64,000 bases of DNA from Bathymodiolus brooksi (lineage: Eukaryota > Mollusca > Bivalvia > Mytilida > Modiolidae), in contig OY804577.1 in assembly GCA_963680875.1 (NCBI GenBank), forward strand, positions 103,799,906-103,863,905, in the 5' to 3' direction. This document shows positions 63,813 through 64,000 of this stretch, piece after piece. The notes beneath the pieces are model-generated. The model ran no database searches and was not told where the DNA came from. It saw only the letters and a program-made list of their open reading frames with translations. The stretch's first letter is position 1. Every line of letters starts with the position of its first letter. A program made the position numbers and the translations under genes.

Positions 63813-64000
63813 GTAAGTAAATCCCTGAAAGAAGATTATATCTTTACGACATTCCTGTAGATTGTCACCCCATCAACAATGCATAACAATGTTCAGTGAC
63901 TTTACTATCTAGAATGCAGACTATTGTGTATTAAATTTATGTTTGTTATCCGTTGTGAAGTCACAATTGTACCCGAAAGAGTGGCACAAAGTCACATATC

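Overview
This is a eukaryotic, AT-rich, repeat-dense window. It most likely comes from a mollusc, probably a bivalve. That call rests on the small exons spread over kilobase introns, on tRNA-derived SINEs with a conserved middle section, on elements whose cores carry tandem 'GGCGGCCATCTTGGAT'-type repeats, and on decayed LINEs, MULEs and pogo/Tigger-type elements. No bacterial or viral gene organisation is visible. The species call is inference; no search was possible.

The only gene I can reconstruct with confidence is the plus-strand orthologue of PDCD11/RRP5, the S1-repeat ribosome-biogenesis factor. Thirty coding exons can be joined without a frame break from 19794 to 63812. They give the first 1166 codons, and the gene runs off the right edge. 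The N-terminus keeps the FPRGG motif, and the joined exons give about eleven complete S1 modules plus the start of another. The C-terminal HAT/TPR repeats expected of the family must lie beyond 64000.

Layout: 1-895, nothing recognisable. 895-3850, a decayed minus-strand MULE-type element (NADAR domain, transposase, SWIM zinc finger, Ulp1/C48 protease). 4400-4950, three 185-bp tandem units. 5131-9643, a decayed minus-strand CR1/L2-like LINE split by a 1657-bp terminal-inverted-repeat (TIR) insertion. 9984-10607, a GGGTCGTTTCGCC-type TIR element. 11200-13255, a plus-strand LINE 3' end split by a 1418-bp hAT-like insertion. 13374-15468, a TIR element carrying a short unidentified reading frame. 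15637-15979, a long foldback. 16230-16900, a dispersed mollusc repeat. 19781 onward, the RRP5 gene.

The RRP5 introns hold at least fourteen copies of one SINE family, two further SINE families (one copy nested in another with a 15-bp target duplication), several TA-flanked pogo/Tigger-type elements including one that still encodes a CENP-B-like helix-turn-helix, and two large elements lying in opposite orientation 25 kb apart.

The most striking feature is a set of minisatellites that straddle splice sites of this one gene. The exon 6 acceptor (37/42-bp units), exon 8 donor (76-bp units), exon 12 donor (33/45-bp units, about 1.9 kb) and exon 16 donor (44-bp units) have each been amplified in tandem together with adjacent exon sequence, so the introns carry many decoy splice sites. 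In the exon 12 case every unit is a multiple of three, and the exon reading frame stays open through 530 further codons.
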